Shown here piece after piece: positions 34,531 through 42,674 of a stretch of 64,000 nucleotides of DNA. The notes beneath the pieces were generated by a model that saw nothing but the letters and a program-made list of their open reading frames with translations, did not search any database and was not told the origin of the DNA. Each line of letters starts with the position of its first letter. Position 1 is the stretch's first letter. Made by a program: the position numbers and the translations under genes. This DNA comes from Heterorhizobium halophytocola (GTDB lineage: Bacteria; Pseudomonadota; Alphaproteobacteria; Rhizobiales; Rhizobiaceae): assembly GCF_017873095.1 (NCBI RefSeq), contig NZ_JAGGJU010000002.1, positions 62,001-126,000 of the forward strand, in the 5' to 3' direction.

Positions 34531-34823
34531 TGTGTCAACGGCGGAGTAAAAACCGGCCACGGGGCGGAGCAAAAGTCGGCCACTATGGCGGCCGCCTGAG
34601 ACCGCCGGGGGCGCGTAGCCCGAGCGGGGGTCTCAGGTGGCCGTGGCGATTTTTTGAAGGGTCTCAGTTGGCCTTTCGGGCGCGGCTTTGAGCCAGACGA
34701 TAGCTGTCGCCGTTCATCTCGAGGATGTTGACGTGGTGAGTGGCGCGATCGAGTAGCGCACCGGTGAGACGCTCCGATCCCAAGGTCTCCGTCCATTCAT
34801 CAAACGGGAGGTGGTGTCGCTGG
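34531..34823 (-). mobile_element. IS21-family remnant with the 3' end of istB
   Basis: The left end TGTGTCAACGGCGGAG is followed by two 21-bp near-identical subterminal repeats (GGCGGAGTAAAAACCGGCCAC and GGCGGAGCAAAAGTCGGCCAC, 34540-34584), a hallmark of IS21 ends. The minus strand from about 34812 to the stop at 34664 encodes the IstB C-terminus LPFDEWTETLGSERLTGALL and, further on, SYRLAQSRARKAN. The rest of istB and all of istA are gone, and the right side abuts a DUF433 remnant. Confidence 0.75.
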
Positions 34824-34940
34824 CGATGAACCCGTCCTCAAGAAGACCGGTATTCCGATAAGAACCGTTGCGGAGAACCGAGGGCGCGACTATAGAGGAG
34901 ATCGTTGCAGGTTATCCGTCGCCCACAATCCGCATGGTCG
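34824..34940 (+). pseudogene. DUF433 (antitoxin-like) gene remnant, frameshifted
   Basis: The plus strand reads DEPVLKKTGIPIRTVAEN and then, after a one-frame jump near 34878, EGATIEEIVAGYPSPT. Together these are the signature of DUF433 proteins (PVLKGTRIPVRTVAE...GATIEEIVADYP). The N-terminal part is cut by the IS21 remnant and the C-terminal part ends at a TGA soon after. DUF433 proteins often pair with PIN-like DUF5615 toxins; none is visible here. Confidence 0.55.
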
Positions 34941-35030
34941 AGCTTGCAGAGATCTGAACAGCGGCACACGCGGCCAGCCGCCCAGACTTTCGGACCTCGG
35001 CGCTAGAGTTATCAGCGCGACGCGTTTCTC

Positions 35031-35096
35031 GCTGCCGCTGCCGCTGCCGCTGCCGCTGCCGCTGCCGCTGCCGCTGCCGCTGCCGCTGCCGCTGCC
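35031..35096. repeat. Perfect hexanucleotide repeat (GCTGCC)11
   Basis: Eleven uninterrupted copies of GCTGCC fill 66 bp, 33 bp beyond the 3' end of the DUF4143 ATPase gene. On the minus strand it can be read as (Gly-Ser)n or (Gln-Arg)n in two short frames, neither with family support. Such tracts change length by slippage. Confidence 0.95.
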
Positions 35097-35128
35097 AAAA
35101 GGCAAAATCTAGGACCAGTAAATCCACT

Positions 35129-36382
35129 TTACATCGACCAAAGGATTGAGAGCGGCGCAGCCTGGAGGCGTTCGGCAAACGGCGTGATGCGGTCATGATC
35201 ATGCAGGACGAGGCCACGCACGAAACGGTCACCGACCGCTGCCTGCAACTGACGCAACCCGCGAAAATCGTCGGCCTTGACGGTCGCAGACGCCTTCACT
35301 TCAATGCCGATGATTCGCCCGCGCCGATCCTCTATCACGACATCGACCTCATCCAGATCCTTCGTTCTGTAATGCGAAAACGAAACGCGTCTCTCGGACC
35401 AGGATGCCAGCTTCATCAGTTCGGAGACGACGAAACTCTCTAGCAGGGCGCCAAATCGGGTCTTGTCGTCGGATAGCCTGGCCACTTCTTCTTCGCGCAA
35501 AGCCGCCAGAAGTCCTGTATCGATGAAATGAAGCTTTGGCGTTTTGACAAGCCGACTGAGCCGGTTGTTCGACCATGGCACCAGAGTTTTGATAAGGAAT
35601 AGCCGCTCTAGAATGGCTATGTATTTCTGAGCGGTGACGCCGGACAATCCCAGTGCAGAACCGAAGCTGCTATTGTTGATCAATTGGCCGGCATGTTCCG
35701 CAAGGATGTTCAGGAGGCGCGGCAAACGATCGAGCTGATCGATGTTGGCAATGTCGCGCACGTCACGATCTAGGATCAGAGTAACATAGTCTTCGAGCCA
35801 CGAGACACGCCGGGCCGAGGTGGTTCGCCTTAAGGCTTCAGGATAGCCTCCAGCCAGAACCATGCTCATCAATTCCTTGCCCAGAACAATCTCACCCTCT
35901 ACGGCCGGTTCGTCCCCCGCAAACAGCCGGTCGAGCATGAGACCCGGACTCGATCGGATTTCGGCCTGCGCAAAGGGAAGAAGCGGAATGACTGCCATCC
36001 GGCCGGCCAAGGAGTCGGCAATAGCTGGAATGGTCGCGAGATTGGCGGAGCCCGTTAGCAGAAACCTTCCCGGCTCCTGATCATCATCCACGCTTGCCTT
36101 GATTGCAAGCATCAGATCGGGGGCTCGTTGGACCTCATCGATAACCGCGCGCTTGATCCCCCGGATAAACCCGGTCGGGTCGGCCTTCGCGGCATTCAAG
36201 GTGCCCGCATCATCCAATGTGATGTATGGTCGATCCTTGTCCGAGAACGTGCGCGCGAGCGTCGTCTTGCCTGCCTGCCGCGGCCCGGATATCAAAACGA
36301 CACGGGTATCGGCCAGAGCTGCCTCCACGAGAGGCAACGCTTTTCGATCGACGAGGGGCTTCAAATTCGAATGACCAATCAT
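35129..36382 (-). CDS. AAA ATPase with DUF4143 nuclease-like C-terminal domain
   Basis: 417 residues. The AAA_14 ATPase is at about 20-160 with Walker A GPRQAGKT (33-40), Walker B RAVIDEVQRAPDL and sensor LLTGSANL. The DUF4143 domain follows; its C-terminal DEVDVVIEDRRGRIIGIEVKAS has the D...ExK pattern of PD-(D/E)XK nucleases. Proteins of this family are common, mobile and of uncertain role, some being proposed in DNA handling or defence. It stands alone among IS debris, with no partner gene in an operon. The start ATG at 36382 fits the family N-terminus. Confidence 0.88.
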   Translation of the reverse strand: MIGHSNLKPLVDRKALPLVEAALADTRVVLISGPRQAGKTTLARTFSDKDRPYITLDDAGTLNAAKADPTGFIRGIKRAVIDEVQRAPDLMLAIKASVDDDQEPGRFLLTGSANLATIPAIADSLAGRMAVIPLLPFAQAEIRSSPGLMLDRLFAGDEPAVEGEIVLGKELMSMVLAGGYPEALRRTTSARRVSWLEDYVTLILDRDVRDIANIDQLDRLPRLLNILAEHAGQLINNSSFGSALGLSGVTAQKYIAILERLFLIKTLVPWSNNRLSRLVKTPKLHFIDTGLLAALREEEVARLSDDKTRFGALLESFVVSELMKLASWSERRVSFSHYRTKDLDEVDVVIEDRRGRIIGIEVKASATVKADDFRGLRQLQAAVGDRFVRGLVLHDHDRITPFAERLQAAPLSILWSM

Positions 36383-36704
36383 ACGGCCATTCTTAGCTCA
36401 TGCTTCGTCCAGTTTAAAGTGCAGAGCCGTCCATTTTTAATTCAAAGAGCGACCAAACTTTAGCCTCGTCACTTCTGGCCGCCGATGCTCGTCAGATCGA
36501 GCGGATACCAGCGTCGTCGGGTTTGATTGGAGCTTCCTCTGGCATTTCAGAAGGTCCGTTCTCGTCAATCTCACCAGCAGGCATCGCAAACTTAATGGAC
36601 GAAGGGCCAGCGAAAGGCGCTATCCGCAAATATCTCTCATGCTCGGACAATTTCCGCCCACAGGCTTATCGCCGCCATTCGCAGTTCGCGATGGTGCCCG
36701 GAGG
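36383..36704. other. Intergenic region between ATPase gene and IS3 element
   Basis: 322 bp. The promoter of the ATPase gene should lie at 36383-36470, which is AT-richer. On the minus strand from about 36660 to a TGA at 36492 a frame reads PFAGPSSIKFAMPAGEID and continues to DDAGIRSI; it could be the tail of a gene cut by the IS3 insertion, but there is no family match. Confidence 0.3.
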
Positions 36705-36743
36705 TGAACCGTCCCGGCTTTGCCGGAGACCGTTTGGCTTAAG

Positions 36744-37751
36744 TTATGCGGCCATAGCTGGTGCGTCCAGCATGGCGTAGTATCGTTCTTCGGCCTCGGC
36801 TGTCGGTATGTTGCCGATGGGCTCCAGAAGGCGGCGGTTGTTGAACCAATCGACCCATTCGAGCGTGGCGAACTCCACGGCTTCGAAGTTGCGCCATGGT
36901 CCTCGCCGATGGATGACCTCGGCCTTGTAAAGACCGTTGATCGTTTCGGCGAGAGCATTGTCGTAACTATCACCAACGCTTCCGACAGACGGCTCGATGC
37001 CTGCCTCCGCCAGCCGTTCGGAATAGCGAATGGACACATATTGCGAGCCGCGGTCGGAATGATGAACCAGCCCGCCACGTTCGACGGGCCGCCGATCATG
37101 AAGCGCCTGGTCGAGGGCATCGAGCACAAAGCCCGCATGGGCCGTTCGGCATGCCTGCCAACCGACGATACGGCGGGCGAAGGCATCAATGACGAACGCC
37201 ACGTAGACGAAGCCCTGCCAGGTCGCGACATAGGTGAAATCGGATAACCACAGCATGTTCGGCGCGGGAGCGAAGAACTGTCGGTTCACCCGGTCTAGCG
37301 GGCATGGAGCGGACTTGTCCGACACGGTGGTTTTGACTGGCTTGCCGCGAATGACGCCTTGAAGCCCCATCATTCTCATAAGCCGAGCGACGGTGCAGCG
37401 GGCAATATCGTAACCCTCTCGCTGCAGCTGCCGCCAGACTTTGCGCACGCCATAGACCTGGAAGTTCTCGTTGAACACCCGGCGTCTCTCAACTTTCATG
37501 GCAATATCGTTCCGTTCGCGGGCTGACAGGCGGTCCACGTCCGTGCGTTTGGCAACGACCTCATAGTAGGTGGACGGGGCAATCGGCAGCAGCCTGCAGA
37601 TCGGCTCGACCCCGAGCACCGAGCGGTGTGCATCGATGAAGGAAATCATCGCTTCAGTGGGCGGTCGAGCTCCGCCTCCCTGCCCGGCAGGCGAATGCTC
37701 GCATTCGCCGATAGGGGGCAAAATACGCCGAGGCTTTGCGTAAAATCTCAT
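36744..37751 (-). CDS. IS3-family transposase OrfB (integrase core)
   Basis: Family similarity starts near residue 35 ([21 protein letters not shown]). The HTH_21 region is followed by the rve integrase core with the DDE residues: Asp in [10 protein letters not shown], Asp in [13 protein letters not shown] and Glu in [16 protein letters not shown]. About 300 residues belong to the real OrfB. The 5' 34 codons overlap OrfA in another frame and include a short inserted-looking palindrome (37690-37709), so OrfAB fusion would need frameshifting at or before it. Confidence 0.88.
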   Translation of the reverse strand: MRFYAKPRRILPPIGECEHSPAGQGGGARPPTEAMISFIDAHRSVLGVEPICRLLPIAPSTYYEVVAKRTDVDRLSARERNDIAMKVERRRVFNENFQVYGVRKVWRQLQREGYDIARCTVARLMRMMGLQGVIRGKPVKTTVSDKSAPCPLDRVNRQFFAPAPNMLWLSDFTYVATWQGFVYVAFVIDAFARRIVGWQACRTAHAGFVLDALDQALHDRRPVERGGLVHHSDRGSQYVSIRYSERLAEAGIEPSVGSVGDSYDNALAETINGLYKAEVIHRRGPWRNFEAVEFATLEWVDWFNNRRLLEPIGNIPTAEAEERYYAMLDAPAMAA

Positions 37752-38013
37752 TCGCCTGACGAAGCTCCCGGTTCGCCCGCTCCAAAGCCTTCATCTTCTC
37801 CGCCACGTCACTCGGCAAACCTGCACGCTTGCCGCTGTCGACCTCGGCCTTCTTCACCCATTCATTGAGCGTATGCGCCGAGCAGCCGATCTTGGCCGCT
37901 ATGGAAGATACAGCCGCCCACCGGGAAGGATGTTCGGCTTCATGATCGGCCACCATTCGAACGGCGCGGGCGCGGACTTCAGGAGAAAATTTGTTCGTCG
38001 TCTTGCTTGTCAT
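37654..38013 (-). CDS. IS3-family transposase OrfA
   Basis: 119 residues. The helix-turn-helix of the HTH_Tnp_1 type covers about 8-60 ([22 protein letters not shown]...[19 protein letters not shown]) and the leucine-zipper-like part is [25 protein letters not shown]. In related elements AYFA is followed by QAELDRP; here [13 protein letters not shown] intervenes, because about 40 bases with a perfect 9-bp palindrome are inserted. The original QAELDRPLK is still readable in the -1 frame just beyond. Confidence 0.85.
   Translation of the reverse strand: MTSKTTNKFSPEVRARAVRMVADHEAEHPSRWAAVSSIAAKIGCSAHTLNEWVKKAEVDSGKRAGLPSDVAEKMKALERANRELRQANEILRKASAYFAPYRRMRAFACRAGRRSSTAH
37690..37709. promoter_or_regulatory. 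Perfect hairpin in the OrfA/OrfB overlap of the IS3 element
   Basis: GGCGAATGC and GCATTCGCC are separated by only two bases (TC), directly after the CCCCC run where OrfA and OrfB overlap. It could act as a frameshift-stimulating stem, or be a small palindromic insertion that disturbs the normal -1 shift. On the mRNA strand it follows TTTTGCCCCCTATC. Confidence 0.5.
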
Positions 38014-38163
38014 AGACCCTACTTCTCACGAGTTGGGGTCTCCGGCAAAGCCGGCGCGGTTCAGTCAACGGATCGCGCACATCCAAGATACACGCAACCC
38101 TCTCAATCCAGCGGAACCATCCCGGTCACGGCGGGTTCATGTGAACAATTCAGGGAGATCTCG

Positions 38164-38619
38164 ATGACGACGATGACGATTGAAGAGCTGTCGAAGAAGC
38201 TCGGCAAGATCGATTTCTGCATGTTCAACACGCATTCGGGATCCGGGAGGATCGAAACCCGGCCCATGAGCAACAACGGCGATGTGGAATACGACGGCGA
38301 CTCCTGGTTCTTCTCTTTTGAAAACACCAGGAAGGTCAGTGACATTAATCACAACAGCGGTGTCACGCTCACATTCACCGCACCCCCAAGCCTGCTCGGT
38401 AAGCCGGGTATATTCATCGCTGTAGAGGGCGAAGGACGCGTGATTCGCGACAAGACCCAGTTCGCGGAACACTGGGCAAAGGATCTCGATCGATGGTTTC
38501 CCGAAGGCATCGACACGCCGGGAATCGTCCTTATCAAAGTTTCGGCAAGGACGATCCAACACTGGGACGGCGAGGAGAACGGCCGCATAAATATGCCCAG
38601 GGCGGACGCTTCCGCGTGA
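38164..38619 (+). CDS. Pyridoxamine 5'-phosphate oxidase-family (general stress) protein
   Basis: 151 residues from the ATG at 38164 (AGGGAG upstream); a longer frame back to 37873 runs into the IS3 element. The split-barrel flavin-binding family is indicated by IDFCMFNTHSGSGRIETRPMS, DSWFFSFENTRKVSDI and VTLTFTAPPS. The C-terminal FPEGIDTPGIVLIKVSARTIQHWDG is that of bacterial general stress protein 26-type members. It probably binds FMN or a related cofactor; its physiological role is unknown. It appears monocistronic. Confidence 0.82.
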   Translation: MTTMTIEELSKKLGKIDFCMFNTHSGSGRIETRPMSNNGDVEYDGDSWFFSFENTRKVSDINHNSGVTLTFTAPPSLLGKPGIFIAVEGEGRVIRDKTQFAEHWAKDLDRWFPEGIDTPGIVLIKVSARTIQHWDGEENGRINMPRADASA

Positions 38620-38627
38620 GGTGCGGT

Positions 38628-38720
38628 GTGACACTGCGGGAAATTGACGAGGTCATCGCACATTCCCGTAAAACGTCGCCCGACGGCACGTTGATCGCTG
38701 ACTTCGGACGCACCATCTAG
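38628..38720 (+). CDS. Possible 30-residue small protein
   Basis: GTG at 38628 with TGAGG 4 nt upstream opens 30 codons (TLREIDEVIAHSRKTSPDG, ending FGRTI) and stops at TAG 38718, 5 bp before the next gene's ATG. It may be a leader peptide coupling translation to the downstream unknown protein, or chance. No family recognised. Confidence 0.25.
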   Translation: MTLREIDEVIAHSRKTSPDGTLIADFGRTI

Positions 38721-38725
38721 GTCGT

Positions 38726-39355
38726 ATGCCGAAACACGAAAAAAACGACGTCGAGCTGATCAGGACCTGGACCTTGGCTGCCGACATCACGATGGGGTCA
38801 TCCGTTCGCGCGAAGGGCATCCTTCAAGAGATCCAGGCGCGCCTGCCATCCGCGTTTAAGAAAGCGATCTCGCTGGACGGGGTCGATCTGGTTCTGGCGA
38901 TGTCGGCCGATGAGAAGACGGCGTTCAATGCTGCCCTATCAGTCATTGCGAAGGCCATGGATGAAGCGCCGACACTTCCTGTCATCCCACGCGAGATACA
39001 GGATATCCTCGGGATGAAGACCAGCGAGCGGCACCGCTGGCTTGCAGATGGCCGCCTCCCGAGTGCTGGCACGCGAACTGTCCGCCTGGCCGGACGGGCC
39101 CGCCAGATCACCTTCCATGTGTTCGATCCGAAGGTTGTGGAAGACCTTCTTGATCGGGGTGCCGTCGACGAGTGGCGGGTAGAGGATGCCGAGGCGAAGG
39201 CGGAAAAGAGAAGGAACGCTGCCTATCAGGCAAAGCTGACGCGGTTGGCCAGGAAAAGCAGCAAGCCGTCGAAAAAGAGAGGCAACGACGTCGACGAACC
39301 GGCATCCAGGCTCCGCGGCTGGGAGGACTTCGACATCGACGGGCTGTTACGTTGA
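38726..39355 (+). CDS. Hypothetical protein with MerR/excisionase-like helix-turn-helix segment
   Basis: 209 residues. I do not recognise a family. The N-terminal 90 residues look helical. The segment IQDILGMKTSERHRWLADGRLPSAGTR resembles the helix and wing of MerR/excisionase DNA-binding domains (LGvs..t..RWi..G.LP). The C-terminal 60 residues are highly charged (AEAKAEKRRNAAYQAKLTRLARKSSKPSKKRG) and end in RGWEDFDIDGLLR. It may bind DNA. It lies between the stress protein and the histidine kinase with no clear operon link. Confidence 0.6.
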   Translation: MPKHEKNDVELIRTWTLAADITMGSSVRAKGILQEIQARLPSAFKKAISLDGVDLVLAMSADEKTAFNAALSVIAKAMDEAPTLPVIPREIQDILGMKTSERHRWLADGRLPSAGTRTVRLAGRARQITFHVFDPKVVEDLLDRGAVDEWRVEDAEAKAEKRRNAAYQAKLTRLARKSSKPSKKRGNDVDEPASRLRGWEDFDIDGLLR

Positions 39356-39534
39356 TCGAAACAGCGGGTTGTCCGGGTCACCTCCCGCTGCGGTCATTCC
39401 GGAAACAATTGCAACACGCCGGAACATTGCCGTCATCGAGCGGCTGTGGCAGGAAAAGCATGGCATTGCCTTTCGGTCCCGGCATCATTGCGGGTTCGGC
39501 CAGTCAAGGTGAGTGTGAAGGGGCAGAAGATGCG

Positions 39535-41076
39535 ATGGTTATCCTGAAGAGACGGGGCAAAGTGAATGAAGCACGCCGACTGTCGGCACTGCCGATCTGG
39601 CTAAGCCTTGCCTTTATAGGCTTGATGCTGGTCTTCGGCGGCATGTTGCTGATGCAGAGCTATCGAACGGCGCTGAGAAACGGGGAAGTCCGCGCGGCCG
39701 CTTCGGCCCAGACAGTGGCTGCCAATGCCCAGTGGATGATGGAGGCTAGTAATCAGGCGCTGCAGCGGATCGATGCCGCCTTGAGCCTTAACGGCATCAG
39801 CACGGCCGGCAAAATCCTCGACCTCGAAAAAGCGGTCGGCGACCTTCCTATCGGTTTCAACTACGCCGTTTTCGACGCCGCCGGGCATCTGCGTTTTTCC
39901 AGTGTGGGCGACGCCCGCTCTATCAACATCGAGACACGCGGTTATTTCGCAAAACTGGCGGGCGGTCAGGATCTGGCGATAGGTCGGCTGACCAGGGACA
40001 ATCAGATAGACGCCTCGGCGTTCACAATTGCAAGGCGCGTCATGCGTGACGGGCAATTCCAGGGCGTGGCGGCGATCACCATTTCAAATGCCTTCGTCGA
40101 TCGATTTTGGCGGACCATGGGGCTCGGGGCCAACTCGACCGTGTCCATCATACGAGACGACGGATGGCTGATGGCACGGCATCCGGAGCCCGACGCGGAA
40201 GTGGATCTTGGCCAGACCGCATGGTTTGCAATGCTGAAGGATCATCAAAGCGGGATCTATCATAGCCCGGTGTCGCCGATCGACGGCATATCGCGCATCG
40301 TCGCATTTCAGAAAATCGATGGCTGGCCGGTGGTCGCCCTGGCCGCGATAGATCGTGCCGAGGTGCTCGACCAGTTCTGGCAGAACTTGAAGTCGCAACT
40401 GCTTATCGTCATCCCATTTGCCTGCGTGCTCAGTCTGGCGACCGCTTGGATCGTCCGCCTTTTGCACGGGTTTGCGATCCGCAACAATGAACTTGAACGG
40501 GCGTTGGAACGGAACACGTTCCTGTTCCGAGAAATCCATCATCGGGTCAAAAATAACCTGCAGACGGTTCAGGCGCTAGTTCGCCTGCAGCCGCTATCGC
40601 CGGAGGCGAAGTCGGATGTAAGTCGCCGGATTGCCGCGATGGTATCGATCCACGAGCAGATCTATCAGACCGACCAGTTCGAGACCATCGAGATTGCGCC
40701 CTACGTCAACACGCTCGTCACGGATATCGCATCGTCATTCGATAAGAATGTCGCACTGGATCTTGAGTTGGAAGCCGTCGCCGTCGACAGGGACCATGCC
40801 CTTCCCCTCGGCATGCTGATCAATGAAGTTGTGTCCAACGCCTTCAAATATGCATTCAACGATACCGATCACGGCTGGCTCAAGGTGCGTCTGTCGCAAG
40901 AGGGGCTGAAAGGCAATCTGGTGATCCGAGACAATGGACCGGGCTATGATCCGCTGCAGGCGCCGCAAGGCATGGGAAGCAAGCTGATCGCGGGCTTCAT
41001 CGCCCAGCTTGGTGGCGAACTGCATATCGAGCGCGACAACGGAATGGTATTTCGGGCGAGCTGGCCGATCGCCTGA
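39535..41076 (+). CDS. Membrane sensor histidine kinase, HisKA_2 (HWE-like) family with PDC/CACHE sensor
   Basis: 513 residues from the ATG at 39535; an ATG at 39460 with AGGAAAAG upstream is an alternative. Membrane segment at about 20-42, an extracytoplasmic double-PDC-like domain (about 45-285, with YFAKLAGGQDLAIGRLTRD), a second membrane segment at about 287-306, then HisKA_2 with phospho-acceptor H335 in FREIHHRVKNN. The ATPase domain has N-box LINEVVSNAFKYAF, DNGPGYD and GMGSKLIAGFIAQLGG. Such kinases in rhizobia often signal to general-stress or orphan regulators. No response regulator gene is adjacent. Confidence 0.88.
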   Translation: MVILKRRGKVNEARRLSALPIWLSLAFIGLMLVFGGMLLMQSYRTALRNGEVRAAASAQTVAANAQWMMEASNQALQRIDAALSLNGISTAGKILDLEKAVGDLPIGFNYAVFDAAGHLRFSSVGDARSINIETRGYFAKLAGGQDLAIGRLTRDNQIDASAFTIARRVMRDGQFQGVAAITISNAFVDRFWRTMGLGANSTVSIIRDDGWLMARHPEPDAEVDLGQTAWFAMLKDHQSGIYHSPVSPIDGISRIVAFQKIDGWPVVALAAIDRAEVLDQFWQNLKSQLLIVIPFACVLSLATAWIVRLLHGFAIRNNELERALERNTFLFREIHHRVKNNLQTVQALVRLQPLSPEAKSDVSRRIAAMVSIHEQIYQTDQFETIEIAPYVNTLVTDIASSFDKNVALDLELEAVAVDRDHALPLGMLINEVVSNAFKYAFNDTDHGWLKVRLSQEGLKGNLVIRDNGPGYDPLQAPQGMGSKLIAGFIAQLGGELHIERDNGMVFRASWPIA

Positions 41077-41366
41077 GAGGACCGCCATGGACAAGGCACG
41101 CGCCGGTCGCAGGGCGCAAATTTGAGACAGGCTTCTATCTGTGTGACAGTATAGCGTGGCTCGCGCTTCGAAGGACGGTGCAGTCTTTCTTTTGCTGTTT
41201 GTCCGGCCCTCTGATTGCCGAGGGGGCGGCGCCCCAAGGTCGCCGGTCATGGCTGCAATCAAGGTCTCAAGTCTGGCGGTCACGCGAGCGGCTAATGGTC
41301 TTGACCGCACCCCTCATTTGGCCTCCTTTCTAGAGCATCCTTGAGATGTGTAACTCGGAGATCTCC

Positions 41367-42674
41367 ATGGCGCTTGGCGCATCGCATCGTTTGCAGGACG
41401 GCGTCCTTGCCGTGGAAACCATGACCCGCTTTGCGCTTGCTGTTCTGGCGTTGGCGTCAGGTGTCTATACCTATCTTGGTGTGCGCAGCCTGCTGGACGG
41501 TTCGCCAACGGCAATCTTCTTTGCCGCAATCATCTATTCGGCGTCGGTCTCGGTGGCGATCTACGCCTTCTGGTCCTACATGGCGCGTTTCTATCCGCAC
41601 GTCACAGGACCGGGCGCACGCGGTGCGCTGATCGGGGTCATGGGTCTCGGCTGTGCCATGATTATCGCGATGTCCAGCTGGCTGAATGCCGCGGCGCTGG
41701 CCGGCTCCGCGGCGCTGGAACAGCACTTGGCCGAAACGGTACAAGACTATACCGCAGACCTCGATACCGCGCACCAGAATGCACTTGCAGCCCAGAGCCT
41801 GCTTCCAGACATACAGCGGACCTCGGAGCGCTTTTCGAGACTTGCGGAAGACGAACGCCAGAACGGCGCACTGACCGGAACAACGGGGTCGGGCAGCGTG
41901 GTCCAGCTGCTCTCGCAAATGTCATCTCAGCTGAGCGAACTGGAGACGGACATTGTTGCATCGCGCGAACGGGTGGCAACGCTGTTTGAGCAGGGGCAGG
42001 GTCATCTCGCGACCATGCGCCGGCTGGTTTCCGCGCCCGGTGCCGTGGCACCGCGCAGCGACGAATTCTCTGCAGAGGTCGTGGCACTTTCTGGTGTGAT
42101 GACCTCGCTGGAACAGACATCGATTGCGCCGTCGGTCAAGAGAGCCGCCGAAGACCTTTCCCTCGGCTTCATTGCGCCAGTCGCCGATGGCCGCGCTGCC
42201 GATCTCGCTGATCGCCAAGACCAGGTGATGCAGACGATCCGCGCCTCGGTTTCCGCCCAGTCACAGGTGCTTTCAAAGGCTGCGGACGATATTCTGGCGC
42301 GGGCGGCCGTAGCGGAGCGACGCTTTGTGCCGCTTTCTTCTGCGGAAGCCGTATTGCGTTATGCCGCCGATTTCATTCCCGCCTGGGCGGGGGCAATCTC
42401 GATCGACCTGCTGCCCGCAGTTCTTGTTTTTATCCTGGCCGTCGTACACGGGGCGATCCGGCGCCAGGAAGAACGTCTGCCCTTTGCGCAGCGGATTACC
42501 GCGGCTGAGCTTCTGGAGGCCCTTGAGGTCCAGCGAGCGCTCGGCCGGCAGGGCGTCGATATCGAACAAGCCTTGCATTCAGTGGAAAAGGATGTCGAGC
42601 ACGAGCGGCCGGACTCCAACATCACCAGCCTCGACACCTCGGTGAAGGCGCCCCGAAAAGGGCCTCCCACGTGA
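41367..42674 (+). CDS. Multi-pass membrane protein of unknown function with coiled-coil middle
   Basis: 435 residues from the ATG at 41367 (CGGAGATCTCC before it); an ATG at 41346 is possible. Membrane segments at about 20-40, 45-70 and 85-115, then about 200 soluble residues rich in heptad-like Gln/Leu/Glu patterns, then another membrane segment near 350-370 (ISIDLLPAVLVFILAVVHGAI) and a charged tail. The topology recalls small MCP-like or DUF4407-like proteins without signalling motifs. Its stop overlaps the start of a ClpP-like protease gene (GTGA), so the two are probably made together. Confidence 0.7.
   Translation: MALGASHRLQDGVLAVETMTRFALAVLALASGVYTYLGVRSLLDGSPTAIFFAAIIYSASVSVAIYAFWSYMARFYPHVTGPGARGALIGVMGLGCAMIIAMSSWLNAAALAGSAALEQHLAETVQDYTADLDTAHQNALAAQSLLPDIQRTSERFSRLAEDERQNGALTGTTGSGSVVQLLSQMSSQLSELETDIVASRERVATLFEQGQGHLATMRRLVSAPGAVAPRSDEFSAEVVALSGVMTSLEQTSIAPSVKRAAEDLSLGFIAPVADGRAADLADRQDQVMQTIRASVSAQSQVLSKAADDILARAAVAERRFVPLSSAEAVLRYAADFIPAWAGAISIDLLPAVLVFILAVVHGAIRRQEERLPFAQRITAAELLEALEVQRALGRQGVDIEQALHSVEKDVEHERPDSNITSLDTSVKAPRKGPPT

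Larger units (their letters stand above)
36705..38063 (-). mobile_element. Complete IS3-family insertion sequence, 1359 bp
   Basis: Inverted repeats of 27 bp with two mismatches bound it: TGAACCGtcCCGGCTTTGCC at 36705 onward and its inverted partner ending at 38063. It has two overlapping transposase frames on the minus strand. No matching 3-4 bp target duplication is visible (left flank AGG, right flank GTC), so one flank may have been rearranged. Confidence 0.85.

Noticed and set aside
35031..35096. CRISPR-like or tandem array
   Set aside because: Units are six bases with no spacers; it is a simple sequence repeat.
34890..35105. Short Gly-Ser-repeat protein encoded through the (GCTGCC) tract
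   Set aside because: The repeat can be read in all frames, the rest of the frame has no family similarity, and no ribosome-binding site supports the start.
36480..36670. Gene fragment on the minus strand beside the IS3 left end
   Set aside because: Only about 45 codons, no family similarity and an upstream stop in frame. Mentioned in the intergenic entry but not called a gene.
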